Source: Kineosphaera limosa NBRC 100340 (GTDB lineage Bacteria > Actinomycetota > Actinomycetes > Actinomycetales > Dermatophilaceae). From it: DNA of 48,969 nt. A program made the position numbers and the translations under genes. The notes beneath the pieces are model-generated. The model did no database searches. It was not told the origin of the DNA and saw nothing but the letters and a program-made list of their open reading frames with translations. The DNA is taken from contig NZ_BAHD01000028.1 of the NCBI RefSeq assembly GCF_000298215.1, positions 1 to 48,969 on the forward strand. Direction: 5' to 3'. How positions within the stretch are numbered: position 1 is the stretch's first letter; every line of letters starts with the position of its first letter. Below, in pieces: positions 31,713-40,089 of the stretch.

Positions 31713-32624
31713 ATGGCCGTGCCCGAGGCACTCGTCGCACCCCTCCTGCGACTCACCCGCGCCAACCGCACCTTCAGCACCCGCGCGGGGGCGCAGCGGC
31801 AGATCGACCAGCGGGCGGTGCGGCCCAAGGCGTTCGGCCCGCCGCGACTGCTGCGCCGCGATGTCAACGTCGCGGTGACCCACCGCGACGGGTGGCCCGT
31901 GTACACGGTCACGCCGACCCGCGTGCGTCCCGCCGGCTGCCTCGTCTATGCCCACGGCGGCGGCTGGGTCAACGAGATCGCGCCCCAGCATTGGCAACTC
32001 GCGGCGCAGATCGCCGCGGAGGCAGGCACCACCGTCATCGTGCCGATCTACCCGCTCGTGCCGTTCGGCACGGCGGCCAAGGTCAACGCCGGCTTCGTCG
32101 CACCAGCCACGCAGGCCCGCGCCGAGCACGGCGTCCTGTGCCTGGCCGGCGACTCCGCCGGCGGGCAGATCGCGTTGTCGACGGCGCTGAGCCTGCACGA
32201 TCAGCACGGCGTGACGGCGGCGACCACCATCTTGATCTCCCCCGCCCTCGACCTGTCGATCAGCAACCCCGCCGTCCCGGCGGTCCTGCCCACCGATCCC
32301 TGGCTCGGACTGGAGGGCACCCGGCATCTCATCGACGCCTGGCGCGCCGACCTGCCGCTGCACGACCCCCGCGTCAGCCCGCTGGCCGGCGACCTGACCG
32401 GCCTCGGCCCGCTCAGCGTGTACATCGGCACCCGCGACATCCTGTGGCCCGACACCCGCCTCCTGCGCGACCGCGCTCGGGCCGCCGGCGTCGCCGTCGA
32501 ACTCCAGGAGGAGGAGGGGCTCGTCCACGTCTACCCGCTGCTCCCGACGCGCTCGGGTCGGGCGGCACGCGAGCGCATCGTGGCCACCGTGCGGGCGGCG
32601 CTGAACGGGGCCGATCAGCGCTGA
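31713..32624 (+). CDS. Alpha/beta hydrolase (hormone-sensitive lipase-like family)
   Basis: A 303-residue protein. The oxyanion motif HGGGW is near residue 80, the nucleophile elbow GDSAGG is near 149, and a catalytic Asp (GTRDILWPD) and His (GLVHVYPL) follow. This is the HSL/bacterial esterase family, so it should hydrolyse short-chain esters; the natural substrate is unknown. No signal peptide is visible. I chose ATG 31713 for the family-like start AVPEALVAPLLRLTRANRTF; earlier starts would add low-complexity sequence. The 199 bases upstream are shared with the divergent metallohydrolase gene. Confidence 0.85.
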   Translation: MAVPEALVAPLLRLTRANRTFSTRAGAQRQIDQRAVRPKAFGPPRLLRRDVNVAVTHRDGWPVYTVTPTRVRPAGCLVYAHGGGWVNEIAPQHWQLAAQIAAEAGTTVIVPIYPLVPFGTAAKVNAGFVAPATQARAEHGVLCLAGDSAGGQIALSTALSLHDQHGVTAATTILISPALDLSISNPAVPAVLPTDPWLGLEGTRHLIDAWRADLPLHDPRVSPLAGDLTGLGPLSVYIGTRDILWPDTRLLRDRARAAGVAVELQEEEGLVHVYPLLPTRSGRAARERIVATVRAALNGADQR

Positions 32625-32664
32625 CTCAGAGCTGACTCAGAGCTGACTCAGAGCTGACTCAGCG
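32621..32664. repeat. Four 11-bp tandem repeats at the ends of convergent genes
   Basis: CTGACTCAGAG is repeated at 32621, 32632, 32643 and 32654 (the last ends in CG). The first unit holds the hydrolase stop (TGA 32622-32624). The fourth holds the stop of the minus-strand gene (TCA 32659-32661). TGACTCA is a palindrome that reads TGA on both strands. Confidence 0.85.
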
Positions 32665-33909
32665 CAGCGACAGGGCGCGCTCCCAGTAGGTGTCGACGAT
32701 CGTGCGATCGCCCAACGGCGCGGCCAGCCGCACGGAGACGTTGCCGATGGGCGTGGCGCAGGCGCCGGCGGCATCGGCCGGACCCTGGGCCGCATAGATC
32801 GCGACGGCCTCGTCGGTCTCGGAGGCGAACAACCGCCAGCAGCCGCCGCGCTCGGCGACATCCCGCCGCTCGATGCCGGCGCTAATGACCCGCTTGTCGG
32901 CGCTCAGCGACGTGCGCCACAAGGGCAGTTGGGCGGCCTCGACGGCCGGCGGAACGGCGCCGCGAAAGTCCGGGGTGAAGCGCACGAGGCCCGCGTCGGT
33001 CACCGCGGGGCGCACGAGCTTGACCCGCGAATCGCGCACCGTGTACTCCCATGCCGGAAGGGTGACCTTGCCCGCGTCCGTGTCCTGGCTCATCGTCGTC
33101 GCCTTGACCGACGTCAGCACGATGTCGCGGCAGGTCTCGCACGCGGGACCCTCGATCGCGCGCATCGCCATGAACGTCTCGTACGCCGAGGCCACCGGGG
33201 CCGTGTACCGCTGCCCGTCGGGCAGCCGCACCCGCGCCTCGCTCGTGGCCCGGGGGAAGGCCTCGTGGGTCACCAGCCGGCCGGAGCGCACCGCTCGGTC
33301 GTTGTTGGCCGCCAGTGTCATCCCGTTCTCCAGCGTGGTTCTCTCCCACTCCCCGATCTGGCGGCCGGGCACGGTCACCAGGTGCTCGCCCAGCGGGGCC
33401 GTCGCGACCGGCGCACCGGTGTTCGCCGCTGCCACCAGGCCGTGCAGGCGGGCCAACTGCGCTGCGGCGAGTTGTGCGGCGGGCTGCGGCGCCCCCGCCG
33501 GTGTGGTCACCGCCGGGGCGTCGGGGGCATCGGGGGTGCCGGGGGTCTGCGTGGGGGCCTGCGTCGGGCTTGGCGTGTCGGTTGGTGACGCGGGCGACGT
33601 GGGCGGCACCGTCGCCTCTCCCCCGCGCGGCGGGTCGCTCTCCGTCGGGGCGCTGGCTACATCGCTGGGGCTCGTGTGGCCCGGGGATCCCGGTTGCGCT
33701 GCGGTGACCTTGTCGGTGGGGTCCGCGGTGAGGCGCACGACCTCGACGAGCAGTGCGACGAGCACGATCGCGGCGAGGCCCACGATGGCCACGCGCGCCC
33801 ACAAGATCGCCCGGGGGTTCGGGGGCCGCCGGTGCCGCCCGGAGGATCGGGGGCGCGCCTCCTCGGGCTGCTCACCCGAGCCTTCCTGCGCTGCGTCGTC
33901 ACCCTGCAC
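32659..33909 (-). CDS. Membrane-anchored extracellular protein of unknown function
   Basis: A 416-residue protein. One N-terminal membrane helix (ILWARVAIVGLAAIVLVALL, about 35-55) follows an Arg/Pro-rich cytoplasmic tail. A Pro/Thr/Ser-rich linker comes next (about 70-135), then a 250-residue outer domain. That domain has four Cys (CETC; GGCWRLF; GACATP), probably disulfide-bonded. No enzyme motif is recognised. I chose GTG 33909 because AGGAGG lies ten bases upstream; a GTG at 33939 has none. The stop lies in the 11-bp tandem repeat. Confidence 0.75.
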   Translation of the reverse strand: MQGDDAAQEGSGEQPEEARPRSSGRHRRPPNPRAILWARVAIVGLAAIVLVALLVEVVRLTADPTDKVTAAQPGSPGHTSPSDVASAPTESDPPRGGEATVPPTSPASPTDTPSPTQAPTQTPGTPDAPDAPAVTTPAGAPQPAAQLAAAQLARLHGLVAAANTGAPVATAPLGEHLVTVPGRQIGEWERTTLENGMTLAANNDRAVRSGRLVTHEAFPRATSEARVRLPDGQRYTAPVASAYETFMAMRAIEGPACETCRDIVLTSVKATTMSQDTDAGKVTLPAWEYTVRDSRVKLVRPAVTDAGLVRFTPDFRGAVPPAVEAAQLPLWRTSLSADKRVISAGIERRDVAERGGCWRLFASETDEAVAIYAAQGPADAAGACATPIGNVSVRLAAPLGDRTIVDTYWERALSLR

Positions 33910-33947
33910 CCGCCGGTCACCTCCTCGCGGTCGCGCCACCGCGCCGG

Positions 33948-33999
33948 GTTTCGGCGGGCAGACTTCCCCGCTGCCCCATCGGCAGGCGCCCGCCGAAAC
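33948..33999 (-). terminator. Hairpin after the histidine phosphatase gene
   Basis: GTTTCGGCGGGC (33948-33959) pairs perfectly with GCCCGCCGAAAC (33988-33999). An inner CTGCC/GGCAG stem (33971-33985) fills the loop. It likely ends transcription of the minus-strand gene that stops at 34081; it may also act in the leader of the gene starting at 33909. Confidence 0.5.
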
Positions 34000-34080
34000 G
34001 TAGGCGAACTCGGCGAATATCGCTACCCATCAGAGGAATTCAAACACCTGTCGGCGCTCGGCCGGCACCGGCGCGCGGCC

Positions 34081-34761
34081 TCACTCGCGGGATTCGCTGG
34101 GATCCTCGTCGGACTCCCCGCCGGGGCCGGTATGCCGGGTGTCGGTGAGCTCGGGCCCACCGAGGGCCGTGTGCGTCCACAGGTCCACGGTCCAGCCCTC
34201 CTCCGGCGTGCCGTGCAGGGCGACCAGCGCGGTGTTCTCCAGCGGATGCTCGGCCGCATAGGTCAGGTCGATGTTGTCGGAGCGGCCCGCGACCCACATC
34301 CGGATCATCGCGCCGTGCGACACGATGACGGCCGTGCCCTCCCCGACCTGCCCGAAAGCCTCGGCGACGACCTCGTCGAAGCGGCCCAGCACCTCCCGGC
34401 CGGTCTCGGCGCCCGGCATGCGCGCGTCGAGGTCGCTCTCCCAGCCGAACACCTGCCCGACGTAGGCCTCCAGACTGGGCCGGTCGTTGGCCATCTCCAG
34501 GTCGCCGGCACCGATCTCGCGGACGCCCGGCCGGATCAGCGGCTCGAGGCCGAGCGCCTGCGCCAGCGGCGCCGCGGTCTGCTGGGTGCGCACGAGGTTC
34601 GAGACGTAGATCGCCGCAATGCTCTCACCGGCCAGGGCCGCGGGGATCGCCTGCGCCTGCGCCCGCCCGAAGTCGGTGAGGTCCGCGCCGGGTTCCGCGG
34701 TGTCCAGGTGGTGCCCGATGTTGCTGGAGGTCTGGCCGTGCCGCACGAGGAGCAGTCGCAT
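34081..34761 (-). CDS. Histidine phosphatase (phosphoglycerate mutase-like)
   Basis: A 226-residue enzyme of the RHG branch. LLLVRHGQTSSN opens the protein (catalytic His near residue 8) and VSHGAMIRMW carries the second His near 154. Members hydrolyse small phospho-substrates, and no specific substrate is decided by the sequence. The C-terminal tail is acidic (GGESDEDPSESRE). GGAGG sits just upstream of the ATG at 34761. The gene starts 49 bases after the end of ktrA and may be co-transcribed with the ktr genes. Confidence 0.85.
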   Translation of the reverse strand: MRLLLVRHGQTSSNIGHHLDTAEPGADLTDFGRAQAQAIPAALAGESIAAIYVSNLVRTQQTAAPLAQALGLEPLIRPGVREIGAGDLEMANDRPSLEAYVGQVFGWESDLDARMPGAETGREVLGRFDEVVAEAFGQVGEGTAVIVSHGAMIRMWVAGRSDNIDLTYAAEHPLENTALVALHGTPEEGWTVDLWTHTALGGPELTDTRHTGPGGESDEDPSESRE

Positions 34762-34810
34762 GCCTCCATCATCACCGATGCGTGCGGACCTGCCGTGCAC
34801 GGGCGAGCGA

Positions 34811-35527
34811 CTACAGCTCCTCGTGCGGGCGCCGGGGGGCGTCGTGCGGCAGCGCGCTGAACTTCTCGACGGCCTTGGTGGAGCCGGAGATGATGAGCTC
34901 GTCACCGCGGTGGGCGATCGTGTCGAGGTCGGTGTAGGTGTACTTCTGCCCTTCGGCGCGGATGCCGACGACCGTGATGTGGTAGCGGCTGCGGACCTCG
35001 GACTCGCCCAGCGGCACGCCCCACAACACCGTCGGCGCCTGGATGCGGGCCAAGGCGTACCCCTCGAACTCCAGGTAGTCCTCCAGCGATCCGGTGATCT
35101 GGTGGGCCACGCGCTTGCCCATCGCCCGCTCGGGATAGACGACGTGATGGGCGCCGACGCGAGCGAGGATCTTGCCGTGCTTGGGGGTGATGGCCTTGGC
35201 CCAGATCTCCTCCACCCCGGCCTCCGAGAGCGCCAGCACCGTCAGCACGCTGGCCTCGATGTCGGAGCCGATCGCGACGACCGCCCGGTCGAAGGAGTCG
35301 ACGCCCAACTGCCGCAACGCCTCCTCGTCGGTCGTGTCGGCCTGCACGACGTGCGTCAGCTCGGAGGCGAACCGCTGGACGAGTTCGGCGTTCTCGTCGA
35401 TGGCCATCACCTCCTTGTCCATCTCGATGAGGGACAAGGCGACCGCGGAGCCGAACCGACCCAGGCCCACGACGAGAATCGATTCGGGCGAGCGGCGGGG
35501 ACCACCCCGCCTTTTGCCGATAGCCAT
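34811..35527 (-). CDS. ktrA: KtrA/TrkA-like potassium channel gating subunit
   Basis: A 238-residue protein with an RCK-N Rossmann domain (ILVVGLGRFGSAVALSLIEM, nucleotide-binding GxGxxG) and an RCK-C domain (about 150-225; GVPLGESEVRSRYHITVVGI). It binds nucleotide, and the RCK-C part may bind cyclic di-AMP as in other Ktr systems. It forms a ring under KtrB. The ATG at 35527 is 29 bases after the ktrB stop, so the order is ktrB-ktrA. Confidence 0.9.
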   Translation of the reverse strand: MAIGKRRGGPRRSPESILVVGLGRFGSAVALSLIEMDKEVMAIDENAELVQRFASELTHVVQADTTDEEALRQLGVDSFDRAVVAIGSDIEASVLTVLALSEAGVEEIWAKAITPKHGKILARVGAHHVVYPERAMGKRVAHQITGSLEDYLEFEGYALARIQAPTVLWGVPLGESEVRSRYHITVVGIRAEGQKYTYTDLDTIAHRGDELIISGSTKAVEKFSALPHDAPRRPHEEL

Positions 35528-35556
35528 GCGAGCCCTTTCGTGTCGCGGGCGCCCCG

Positions 35557-36897
35557 TCAGCCGACGATCGGGCGCTCCTCCGGCAGATTGAAGTGGCGGC
35601 GCTTGTTCCGCAACGCCAAGGCCGAGGCCACGGTGATCGTGCCGACCCGGCCGACGAACATCAGCACCATGAGCAGTATCTGACCCGGAGCGTTGAGTTG
35701 CGGGGTGATGCCCAGCGACAGGCCGACGGTGCCGAAGGCCGAGACGACGTCGAAGAGCACCGCCACCAGCGGCAGGTCGGTGACGATCACCATGCCGATG
35801 GTGCCCAGAGTCACGAAGCCGACGCACAGCAGCGCCACCGACAGGGCCTGGCGCTGGGTGGCGCTGCCGATGCTGCGATGAGCGACGCGCACCTGCGGCT
35901 CACCGCGGATCTCGGCGAGGATGACGTAGCCGAGCAGGAAGAACGTCGAGACCTTCAGCCCGCCGGAGGTACCGGCGCTGCCGCCGCCGATGAACATGAG
36001 CACGATCGTCACGACGATCGTCTCGTCGTGGATGTGGGCGTAATCGACCGCGTTGAAGCCGCCGGAGCGGGGCATGACGGTGCCGGCCATCGCCGCGTTG
36101 ATCTTGGTCAGCACCGACATCGGGCCGAGGGTGTCGGGATTGGTCCACTCGAAGACGATGAAGGTGACGAACCCGATGGCCGCCAACAGCAGCCACCCCC
36201 AGAAGGTGATGCGCGTGTGCACCGACCAGGAGTCCGGGCGCCGCCACGACTTCAGCAGCTCGAAGATCACCGGATAGCCCAGGCTGCCGACGAAGATCCC
36301 GAGGTACATGGGCCAGACGATGAACGCGTCGGGCACGAAGCCCATGATCGAGTCGCTCTGAATGGCGAAGCCGGCATTGGTGAACGACATGCAGGCGTAG
36401 AACACGCCGTGCCAGAGCGCGTCGAGGAGGTCGAGACCGCGGGCCAAGAAACGGACGGTGAGCACCGCGGCGATCGCCGCCTCGCACACGAGCATCAGCA
36501 CGCCGATGCGCACCAACACGGTGCGCGCGTCCCCGATGTGCTTGGCCTGCTTCTCCGTCTGGGTGACCAGCGACCCCGAGAGGGCGATCTTGCCGCGCAC
36601 CATGAGGGCCAGCAGCGTGGCCGCCGACATGATGCCGAAGCCGCCCATCTGGGTGAGGACGACGATGACGACCTGCCCGAACGGCGTCCAGTAGGTCGCG
36701 GTGTCGACGACCGCCAGGCCGGTGATGCAGGTCGCGGAGACGGCGGTGAAGGCCGCGGCGAGCGGGCGCACCTCGCCGGGGTGCGCGATCGGCAGCAGCA
36801 GCACGAGCGTCCCGAGGGTGATGACGGCCAGGAACGCCAGCGGCACCAGGCGCACCGGATGCAGCAGCGCGCGCTGCCACACGCGTCCCGCACTCAT
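35557..36897 (-). CDS. ktrB: KtrB/TrkH-like potassium uptake channel
   Basis: A 446-residue membrane protein with four M1-P-M2 repeats. The filter segments are SATCITGLAVVD, SFTNAGFAIQSD, MPRSGGFNAVDYA and SAFGTVGLSLG, each with the conserved Gly. The intracellular gate loop GGSAGTSGGLKVSTF precedes the last repeats. It imports K+ (or Na+-linked K+) and needs KtrA for gating. The ATG at 36897 has AGGAGG seven bases upstream. A terminator-like hairpin lies upstream (36937-36976). Confidence 0.9.
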   Translation of the reverse strand: MSAGRVWQRALLHPVRLVPLAFLAVITLGTLVLLLPIAHPGEVRPLAAAFTAVSATCITGLAVVDTATYWTPFGQVVIVVLTQMGGFGIMSAATLLALMVRGKIALSGSLVTQTEKQAKHIGDARTVLVRIGVLMLVCEAAIAAVLTVRFLARGLDLLDALWHGVFYACMSFTNAGFAIQSDSIMGFVPDAFIVWPMYLGIFVGSLGYPVIFELLKSWRRPDSWSVHTRITFWGWLLLAAIGFVTFIVFEWTNPDTLGPMSVLTKINAAMAGTVMPRSGGFNAVDYAHIHDETIVVTIVLMFIGGGSAGTSGGLKVSTFFLLGYVILAEIRGEPQVRVAHRSIGSATQRQALSVALLCVGFVTLGTIGMVIVTDLPLVAVLFDVVSAFGTVGLSLGITPQLNAPGQILLMVLMFVGRVGTITVASALALRNKRRHFNLPEERPIVG

Positions 36898-36936
36898 CCG
36901 GCCTCCTGTTGCCACTGCCCGTGTCGAACTCAGGCC

Positions 36937-36976
36937 CCGGCGCCCGACCGCTTGGCCGCAGCGACCGGGGCGCCGG
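36937..36976 (-). terminator. Hairpin between the aldo-keto reductase and ktrB
   Basis: CCGGCGCC (36937-36944) pairs with GGCGCCGG (36969-36976) over a 24-base loop. It lies 16 bases after the reductase stop. Confidence 0.45.
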
Positions 36977-36991
36977 CCCCGACCTTCTCCC

Positions 36992-38041
36992 CTATTCCTT
37001 CGTCTGCCCGGCCCAGAGGTTGACGCCGGAGTCGACGGCGAATTCGTCGATGGCGCGCAGTTCTTCGTCGGTGAAGGTCAGGTTGGCCAGCGCGCCGAGG
37101 TTGTTGTCGAGCTGCCGAACGCTGGAGGCGCCGACGACCGTCGAGGTCATGCGCTCGTCCCGCAACACCCAGGCGAGGGCCATCTGCGCCAGCGACTGCC
37201 CACGCTCCTGGGCGATCTGGTTGAGGCCGCGGACCCGCGCGAGGGTCTCGTCGTTGAGCTGGTCGCGCTCGAGCGAGCCGGCGCGCGAGGCCCGAGACCC
37301 CTCCGGGACGCCGTTGAGGTAGCGGTCGGTCAGCACGCCCTGCGCGAGGGCGGTGAACGCGATGCACCCCATGCCCTGCTCCTCGAGCGTGTCGAGCAGG
37401 CGCTGCTCCTCGATCCAGCGGTTGAGCATGCTGTAACTCGGCTGGTGGATGAGCAGCGGGGTGCCCAGGTCGCGGGCGATGCCGGCGGCCTCCGCGGTCT
37501 TGGTCGCCGAGTAGCTGGAGATGCCGGCGTAGAGCGCCTTGCCGGAGCGCACCGCCTGGTCCAGGGCCCGCATCGTCTCTTCGACCGGGGTGTCGGGGTC
37601 GAAGCGGTGGCTGTAGAAGATGTCGACGTAGTCGAGGCGGAGGCGGCGCAGCGACTGATCGAGGCTGGCCAGCACGTACTTGCGGGAACCGCCGCCCTGG
37701 CCGTAGGGGCCGGGCCACATGTCCCAGCCGGCCTTCGTGGAGACGATCAGCTCGTCGCGGTAGGGCGCGAGGTCTTGCCGCAGCATCTGGCCGAAGTTGA
37801 TCTCCGACTGGCCGTACGGGGGTCCGTAGTTGTTGGCCAGGTCGAAGTGGGTGATGCCCGCGTCGAAGGCGCGCCGCACGATGGCTCGCTGGGTCTCGTG
37901 CGGTTTGTCGTCGCCGAAGTTCTGCCACAGGCCCAGGGAGATGACCGGCAGCTGCAGGCCGCTGCGACCGCAGAAGCGGTAGACCATCGAGTCGTATCGG
38001 GAGGGGTCCGCCGCGTAGTCGCTCATGCGCAGTTCACTCAT
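36992..38041 (-). CDS. gpr: Aldo-keto reductase, YghZ/Gpr type
   Basis: A 349-residue (beta/alpha)8 oxidoreductase. GRSGLQLPVISLGLWQNFG, ITHFDLANNYGPPYGQSEI and VSTKAGWDMWPGPYGQGG closely match YghZ (L-glyceraldehyde 3-phosphate reductase). The catalytic tetrad is visible: Asp (HFDLANNYG), Tyr in NNYG, Lys (STKAG) and His (YSHRFDPDT). It should reduce methylglyoxal or L-glyceraldehyde 3-phosphate with NADPH. I chose ATG 38041 (SELRMSDYAA follows) with AGGA eight bases upstream; 38050 and 38026 are alternatives. It starts about 190 bases after glyA. Confidence 0.9.
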   Translation of the reverse strand: MSELRMSDYAADPSRYDSMVYRFCGRSGLQLPVISLGLWQNFGDDKPHETQRAIVRRAFDAGITHFDLANNYGPPYGQSEINFGQMLRQDLAPYRDELIVSTKAGWDMWPGPYGQGGGSRKYVLASLDQSLRRLRLDYVDIFYSHRFDPDTPVEETMRALDQAVRSGKALYAGISSYSATKTAEAAGIARDLGTPLLIHQPSYSMLNRWIEEQRLLDTLEEQGMGCIAFTALAQGVLTDRYLNGVPEGSRASRAGSLERDQLNDETLARVRGLNQIAQERGQSLAQMALAWVLRDERMTSTVVGASSVRQLDNNLGALANLTFTDEELRAIDEFAVDSGVNLWAGQTKE

Positions 38042-38104
38042 GGCGCCCATCCTGCACCGCAACGACCACCGTGCAGGGCCAGGGGGCACGTGCCGAGCAA
38101 AGGG

Positions 38105-38134
38105 GCGGGCTCCCCGAGGGGTTGGGGAGCCCGC
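38105..38134 (-). terminator. Second terminator after glyA
   Basis: GCGGGCTCCCC (38105-38115) pairs perfectly with GGGGAGCCCGC (38124-38134). On the minus strand it is followed by CCCCTTTGC. Confidence 0.65.
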
Positions 38135-38189
38135 CGCTGCCCGTCGTGGACCGGGCTGCGCCGACCGTAGGCCGCGCCGCCCAAGACCA

Positions 38190-38240
38190 GCCTGAGAATC
38201 CCGCCTGCGAATCCGGCGGGGGTGGTGTCGAACCTCAGGC
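38190..38240 (-). terminator. First terminator at the glyA stop
   Basis: GCCTGAG (38190-38196) pairs with CTCAGGC (38234-38240), enclosing an inner CCCGCC/GGCGGG stem (38200-38205, 38215-38220). The right arm covers the glyA stop codon. Confidence 0.5.
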
Positions 38241-39512
38241 GTGGGCCAGGCTCGGGTAGAGCGGGAACTGCTTGGCGAGGGCCTCGACCTGCCCGCGCAA
38301 CACCGCGGCCTTGTCGTCGTCGAAGTCGGGCGCCAGAGTCTGCGCGATGATGTCGGCGACCTGCGCGAACTCATCCGGCCCGAAACCGCGAGTGGCCAGC
38401 GCCGGGGTGCCGATGCGCAGCCCCGAGGTGACCATCGGCGGGCGCGGATCGTTGGGGACGGCGTTGCGGTTGACCGTGATACCGACTTGGTGCAGCCGGT
38501 CTTCGGCCTGCTTGCCGTCCAACTCGCTCTTGGCGAGGTCGACGAGCACGAGGTGCACATCGGTACCGCCGGAGAGCACGCTGACGCCGGCCTCCGTCAT
38601 GTCGGGCTTGAGGAGGCGGTCGGCCAGCAGTTGGGCACCCTCGAGGGTGCGGCGCTGCCGATCCTTGAACTCATCGCCCATCGCGACCTTGAACGAGACG
38701 GCCTTGGCGGCGATGACGTGCTCCAGCGGGCCGCCCTGCATGCCGGGGAAGACCGCGGAGTTGATCTTCTTGGCCAGGTCGGCGTCGTTGGTGAGGATGA
38801 CGCCGCCACGGGGGCCACCGAGCGTCTTGTGTGTCGTGGAGGTCGTGACGTGAGCGTGCGGCACCGGGTTGGGGTGCAGCCCCGCGGCGACGAGCCCGGC
38901 GAAGTGGGCCATGTCGACCATGAGGTAGGCGCCGACCTCGTCGGCGATCGCCCGGAAGCGCTCGAAGTCGAGTTGGCGCGGGTAGGCCGACCAGCCGGCG
39001 ATGATCATCTTCGGCTGGTGCTCGCGCGCCAGCGCCTCGACCTCGTCCATGTCGACCAGACCGTCTTCGTCGACGTGGTAGGCGTGGACCTCGAACATCT
39101 TGCCGGAGTAGTTGATCCGCATGCCGTGCGTGAGGTGGCCGCCGTGGGCCAGGTCGAGCCCGAGGATCTTGTCGCCAGGCTGCAGCAGCGCGAAGAAGAC
39201 GGCGGTGTTGGCCTGGGCGCCGGAGTGCGGCTGGACGTTGGCGTAGCCGGCGTCGAAGAGCTCCTTGAGTCGGTCGATGGCCAGCTGCTCGACGACGTCG
39301 ACGTGCTCGCAGCCACCGTAGTAGCGCCGACCCGGATAACCCTCGGCGTACTTGTTCGTCGCCACAGACCCCTGTGCGTCGAGCACTGCGACGGGCGCAA
39401 AGTTCTCGGAGGCGATCATCTCGAGGGTGGACTCCTGCCGGTCACGCTCGGCGTCCAGCGCCTCGGCGATCTCGGGGTCCACCTCGGCCAAGGACTGATT
39501 GAGGAGGTTCAT
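38235..39512 (-). CDS. glyA: Serine hydroxymethyltransferase
   Basis: A 425-residue PLP enzyme that turns serine and tetrahydrofolate into glycine and methylene-THF. The PLP lysine is in [15 protein letters not shown] (Lys near residue 229). [32 protein letters not shown] and [13 protein letters not shown] are standard. Length and end are normal. No strong Shine-Dalgarno is seen; CAGACT lies six bases before the ATG, hinting at a leaderless mRNA. Two hairpins follow the stop. Confidence 0.97.
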   Translation of the reverse strand: MNLLNQSLAEVDPEIAEALDAERDRQESTLEMIASENFAPVAVLDAQGSVATNKYAEGYPGRRYYGGCEHVDVVEQLAIDRLKELFDAGYANVQPHSGAQANTAVFFALLQPGDKILGLDLAHGGHLTHGMRINYSGKMFEVHAYHVDEDGLVDMDEVEALAREHQPKMIIAGWSAYPRQLDFERFRAIADEVGAYLMVDMAHFAGLVAAGLHPNPVPHAHVTTSTTHKTLGGPRGGVILTNDADLAKKINSAVFPGMQGGPLEHVIAAKAVSFKVAMGDEFKDRQRRTLEGAQLLADRLLKPDMTEAGVSVLSGGTDVHLVLVDLAKSELDGKQAEDRLHQVGITVNRNAVPNDPRPPMVTSGLRIGTPALATRGFGPDEFAQVADIIAQTLAPDFDDDKAAVLRGQVEALAKQFPLYPSLAHA

Positions 39513-39619
39513 GGGCGCAGTCTGGCAGACCGGACCGACACAATTGAAGGGACGGGCCCACCTGGGCGCGGGCGCCTGCCAACCGGCTCGCGAATCCGCG
39601 GCGGGGCGTGGGAAACGAC

Positions 39620-39647
39620 GAAGCCGCAGGCGCGAACCTGCGGCTTC
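39620..39647 (-). terminator. Terminator of the tRNA operon
   Basis: GAAGCCGCAGG (39620-39630) pairs perfectly with CCTGCGGCTTC (39637-39647) and is followed on the minus strand by GTCGTTTCC. It lies four bases after the tRNA-Phe CCA. Confidence 0.8.
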
Positions 39648-39651
39648 AACG

Positions 39652-39728
39652 TGGTGGCCAGGGGCGGGGTCGAACCGCCGACCTTCCGATTTTCAGTCGG
39701 ACGCTCGTACCAACTGAGCTACCTGGCC
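39652..39728 (-). tRNA. tRNA-Phe (anticodon GAA)
   Basis: On the minus strand the acceptor stem is GGCCAGG/CCTGGCC, the anticodon loop CTGAAAA, and the T-loop GGTTCGACC. The discriminator is A (39655) and CCA is encoded (39654-39652). It is last in the Glu-Asp-Phe operon. Confidence 0.97.
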
Positions 39729-39742
39729 GCTGACAAGCAGAG

Positions 39743-39816
39743 CGACCCCGACCGGGCTCGAACCGGCGACCTCCGCCGTGACAGGGCGGCGCGCTAACCA
39801 ACTGCGCTACGGGGCC
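39743..39816 (-). tRNA. tRNA-Asp (anticodon GTC)
   Basis: The acceptor stem is GGCCCCG/CGGGGTC with one G-U pair, the anticodon loop CTGTCAC, and the discriminator G. CCA is not encoded. It lies 14 bases before tRNA-Phe. Confidence 0.97.
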
Positions 39817-39834
39817 TCGTGTGAGGGTGTCTCG

Positions 39835-39907
39835 TATCCCCAACGGGATTCGAACCCGTGCTACCGCCGTGAAAGGGCGGGGTCCTAGGCCGCTAGACGA
39901 TGGGGAC
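39835..39907 (-). tRNA. tRNA-Glu (anticodon TTC)
   Basis: The acceptor stem is GTCCCCA/TGGGGAT (first pair G-U), the anticodon loop CTTTCAC, and the discriminator A. CCA is not encoded. It is first in the operon. Confidence 0.97.
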
Positions 39908-39979
39908 CTGCGATCGCTCGACAGGCCCTCGCCGCCTGCTTGTTGCGACTGCAGCTCGGATCCGTCGAGGACTTCCGAA

Positions 39980-40009
39980 AGCATAGGACAGAGGGGCCCA
40001 CAACACCAA
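39980..40009 (-). promoter_or_regulatory. Promoter of the Glu-Asp-Phe tRNA operon
   Basis: On the minus strand TTGGTG (-35, 40009-40004) and TATGCT (-10, 39985-39980) are 18 bases apart. Transcription would start about 65 bases before tRNA-Glu. Confidence 0.55.
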
Positions 40010-40089
40010 AACGCTTCCGCCCTCTGGCCTTGCGCCACCGTTTGCGCAGGTCACAGGCGTGCCGCTGGTGCGGAGGCGGACCGGGCGCC

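Noticed and set aside
33500-33700. Plus-strand Gly/Val-rich frame opposite the anchored protein gene
   Set aside because: It is the antisense of the Pro/Thr-rich linker and has no start signal.
38051-38104. Third copy of the 69-bp palindromic repeat (GCAACGACCACCGTGCAGGG)
   Set aside because: Only scattered bases match and no arms pair.
39513-39619. Glycine riboswitch before glyA
   Set aside because: The minus-strand leader is too short and shows no conserved aptamer core; glyA may even be leaderless.
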